From Nephromyces sp. MM_2019 (lineage: Eukaryota > Apicomplexa > Aconoidasida > Nephromycida), in NCBI GenBank assembly GCA_015657535.1, contig JADHZB010002012.1:1-64000 (forward strand): a stretch of 64,000 nucleotides of DNA, read 5' to 3'. Shown piece after piece: positions 60,919 through 64,000 of the stretch. The notes beneath the pieces are model-generated. The model was given only the letters and a program-made list of their open reading frames with translations, was not told the DNA's origin and did no database searches. Numbering within the stretch: position 1 is the stretch's first letter; every line of letters begins with the position of its first letter. The translations under genes were made by a program, and so were the position numbers.

Positions 60919-63596
60919 ATGTCAATCTCGGGGGGTACTACTTCTTTGTATAAGCCATGTTCAAACACTGCTATTGCAGGCCAACCTGCAGGTGCTCCTC
61001 CAAGTCCTTTTAGTGGCACTGGGGGGGGCTCGCTATCAAATCCCCACCAAAATCGCGATGTTTTCTCTGGAAATCTACCAGTTGTAGGGAGCTCACCCCA
61101 CTTCACTGAAATCTTCATCAAAAATCTCCCAAAACAAGCCACAGAATCCGATATTTGCAGACTTTTTACTCCTCATTGTCAAGTAGAGAAAGTAACAATT
61201 CGTCATGGTTTAAAGGATGCTCCAAATACAGCGAATGTGTTTGTATTGTTGGGCGAAAGAGTGAAATCTGAAGTGATAAATAAGCTGAAAAATGAGCTAT
61301 TTTATAGTGAGTTTTTGAAGGAATGCGTGTGTTTACTAGAGAATTTGAGGGAAACGTTGGAGGGTTATGTCTTGAGGTTTGGGTGGTTGCTTGGGGATAA
61401 GCTTGTTTGGGTGATGGGGTATATGTGTGCGTGGGTTAATTTATAGCTGTGTGTGTAGATTAATGTGTAGATGTATGCGTGTGTGCATTAATATGTAGGT
61501 GTGTGTGTGTGTGTGCGTGTTGATTAATTTGTAGATTTGTGTTTGTGTGTGCGTGTGCATGTGTGCATCAAAATGTATATGTGTGTGTATTATAGTATAC
61601 ATGTGTGTGCGTGTGTATCTGTGTAGTAAAGTGTATATGTATATGGATGTATTTTTATTAAACCTGTAATATCATGTGCACTGCAGTCCATACTACAGTG
61701 CAAATTACAGTGAATATCAAAACGAGAGAATTTGCTATAGACGTACTCAATTGTGTGTTAATTATGGCTGATGAAGAGGGAGTATATTTCCTGTTTTTTA
61801 GCGAATTGTATGAGGCTTGAAGCTTTTGTATCTTCGGTGCTTAATAGAGCGAGTTTTTGGTATAGCTTTTTTAGGTTTTTTATGTTTTCATTGGCCTTAT
61901 CATGTGTGTTTCTGAGCATATTCTTCGCCTTTTCGCACACGAAATACTTCTTGCAGATGGACGCCCTTTGCGGATTGAAGTTAGAACTTCCAAGTTTCCA
62001 GAGGATGATGGCCACAGAAAGCCTTGGTCTGGTAGAGGATCTGAGGCTGGTGGTTCAAGGAGCCGAGAGCGAAGTAGTGGAAGGATGCAGGTGTGTGTAT
62101 GTGTGTTTTTGGAACTTAGGGTGATTACATGAAGTGGGATTGTGTGTTGGTGGTTCGCAGGAAGTAGTAGTGTGTGTGTATTGAGTGCTTATATGTGGTG
62201 GGTGCGTTAGTCTCTTGTGAGAGCTTGCATGAGGAGTGTGTATCGTCCCTGATTATGCTTTTTCGTTGCATGATGTGTGTCTATGCCAGAGTGGGTGATT
62301 TTAGCTAACAAAGCTTTCACTTGATCTGTTCAGCATTGTTTTTCTTTTTTTTATAGTGAAATGCTCAACTACATATTTTTTGAGGCGAGTTTTTGCTTAT
62401 CTGTATGCTTGTCATGCTCATTCTTCCTTGTGTGTTAACTACTGGTGTGTGATACATTATTTATAGCTCCTGATCTGAGGACTGCAAGAACCGTTTTCAT
62501 ATTTTTACCTTTTTTTTTGCATGCTTTGCTTGATCTGCCTTCTCTGGAGGTTATTTCTAGAACGGAAGACCCCTCTTTTTTTGTTTTTGAAGATTTTATA
62601 CTTTGTTGATTAGAGGTTAATTTCTGAGTGTGTGTGCTTTCTCCTTCTACTTCTCCTTCTCCTTCTTTTATTAGTATTTTCCGTGTGTGTGCTTCATAAT
62701 TCGAAGGACATTCCCAATTTTTTGTAGAGAGTTTCTTTATAGTGTGTGTTATTCTGCTTTCTGATGTTTTCTATTATTTAGGGAGGAAGCAATGGGTCAA
62801 ATTTAAGTAGTGGGCGCAGCACGCCGTATAGAAACAAGGAGAACTATCGCTCTTCGCACCGAAACGATGATGTAAGTTTCCTCATAAATGTGTTCAGTAT
62901 TGTATGCAAAATCTCTTCATGCTATGTTGTTATCCCTTTTGTTCTCTTCAGTATAAGATTTGCATAGAAAAACTCTGGATTCTTTGAGGAAATTGCCGCT
63001 ATTGAAGATATGGAGATTTGCAAGAGCAAATCTCTCTTTTTCTTCTGAAATAGCGTGTGTGTGTTGAATGGCTTGAATCTAAAGGCTGAGTATACTTTTT
63101 CCTTTTTCTATCTAATGTTTTGAAGATGAGATAGAGTAAGAGTGTGCCTTATAGGCGCGCAGCCGCGCATGCGTACAAAAGCACACACACACCCAGACAC
63201 TCGTGCAAAAGCATGCTGAAAAACTCACACTCACACGTACTTACTGTTGCATCCGGTGTTTCTATGCCGAGTAAAGATAACCAAAGACTCATTCTACTAC
63301 CTGTTCTCTGCGTTAGCTTACTACTCTAACACACACTCTCCTGGCTTAAACTAGCCTTCATCCCCTACCTGTATTTTTCCTGTGCTCTGTGTTATCTTAC
63401 TATTCTAGTGCACATTTTCCTGCCATGCTTTCAGCGTGGGGGTTCAAAGCGGCAACGTTTCAACATAGAGAGGGATGGAAAGTATGAAGAAGGAAGACGT
63501 GGAGATTCTCGATTAAATGGAAGAGGAGGAACTCATATGGATAAGGAGCTTCCTGGCAGTAGTTCTGTAGTAGGAGAAGCTTCAGGCTTTTTTCCA
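60919..63596 (+). CDS. RNA-binding protein with one RRM and an RG/RS-rich tail, 5' part
   Basis: Exons 60919-61306 (donor GTGAGT), 61957-62090 (acceptor TTCTTGCAG, donor GTGTGT), 62782-62871 (donor GTAAGT) and 63435-63596 (donor GTGAGT); phases 1, 0, 0 and 0 agree. 258 residues are visible and the gene continues past the last donor. Residues 1-62 are Gly/Ser/Pro-rich. The RRM spans about 64-140: RNP2 is IFIKNL (65-70), then ESDICRLFTPHCQVEKVTI and, across junction 1, LFYNGRPLRIEV. The RNP1 position reads NTANVFVLL, lacking the usual aromatic residues, so RNA contacts may be unusual. The tail has RGSEAGGSRSRERSSGR, SKRQRFNIERDGKYEEGRRG and RLNGRGG. It is likely nuclear or in RNA granules. An in-frame TAA just upstream and the nearby acceptor support this ATG and a leader intron. 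Confidence 0.82.
61442..61660. repeat. GT-rich tract in RRM-gene intron 1
   Basis: Imperfect GTGTGTGCGTG runs with several TGTGTGTGTG blocks on the sense strand within intron 61307-61956. The same type of tract starts at the donor of exon 2 (62091). Confidence 0.85.
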
Positions 63597-64000
63597 GTGA
63601 GTGTTTTGCTTAGAGTTTAGCGAAAGTCGTAGATGGGAACTGTTTTGTGTGTGTTTGGCTGAAATATGTGCATTCTACTGTGCGTGCATGGCAGTGTTAG
63701 ATCCTATGATTGTTCGACACATTAGTTCTTGAGTACAGTGGGTTTTTATGTGTACTAATTAGCCCCTACTGGAGCATTTCTATGCGTTGCAGTTTGTGTG
63801 CTATGCTGAATTGCGTGCTCAAATCTGTGTGTTTACGGAAGCTTAGCATGCTAGGATTTCTTTTCATAGTACTTCTTGGGTACCTGAGTGTGTTTGCGTA
63901 CTAACTAGCCTCTACTGGAATGTGTGTATATGTATATGTGTATAATATCTTCGCCTATATAATCGAAACACCATTTTTTCTACGTGTCCTCCTCATCTCA
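63597..64000 (+). other. Intron of the RRM gene at the right edge
   Basis: Begins with the donor GTGAGT at 63597. GT words on the plus strand continue to the edge, and no further exon is convincing. Confidence 0.5.

Noticed and set aside
1..64000. CRISPR arrays, bacterial operons, phage or insertion sequences
   Set aside because: No direct-repeat/spacer arrays, no ribosome-binding-site-led gene runs and no transposase or integrase motifs were seen; all long repeats are simple tandem repeats in introns or intergenic DNA.

Overview
The window looks like intron-rich nuclear DNA of a unicellular eukaryote, most likely an apicomplexan or close relative. Supporting signs are a single-subunit type II NADH dehydrogenase, a sphingomyelin/IPC-synthase-like enzyme, short exons joined by GT-AG introns with consistent phase, no bacterial-style operons, and a short run of TTTAGGG heptamers. 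The species call is inference; the gene families are the firm part. Because exons are short, most coding sequence was found by reading splice sites and reading phase by eye, so exon edges are good guesses, not proof.

Left part (about 0.25-14.3 kb, minus strand): one very long gene that I read as TFIID subunit TAF2. It has at least 22 exons from the start codon at 14296 to beyond the left edge. The exons follow TAF2 order: M1-aminopeptidase-like beta domain, a long acidic and serine-rich insertion, the aminopeptidase-like core, then the C-terminal helical repeats. A small plus-strand gene (15.0-15.8 kb) lies on the other side of its 5' end. From 15.8 to about 35 kb base composition changes: introns lose GT tracts and genes are hard to see. 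A multi-exon plus-strand gene of unknown function (23.2-27.4 kb) is well supported by a 213-codon exon, and a basic minus-strand gene (17.1-17.9 kb) is possible. An assembly gap at 31.0 kb is flanked by identical 33-base ends.

Middle: a complete four-exon minus-strand sphingomyelin-synthase-family gene (35.4-37.9 kb, 374 residues), then mostly unassigned DNA, then a complete five-exon plus-strand type II NADH dehydrogenase (45.5-49.8 kb, 622 residues). Right part: several weak candidate genes on both strands (52.8-58.2 kb), a C-rich block (59.6 kb), and the 5' part of a plus-strand RRM/arginine-glycine-rich RNA-binding protein (60.9 kb to the right edge).

A unifying pattern: in the TAF2, NADH dehydrogenase, sphingolipid, RRM and 15-kb genes, introns are T-rich with GT/TG tracts on the sense strand, and several 5' splice sites sit at the very start of a GT tract. 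The sign of this bias (CA on the plus strand at 0-14 and 34-41 kb, GT on the plus strand at 15 and 45-64 kb) predicts the transcribed strand. The genes share no obvious pathway: transcription initiation, sphingolipid synthesis, mitochondrial respiration and RNA binding.
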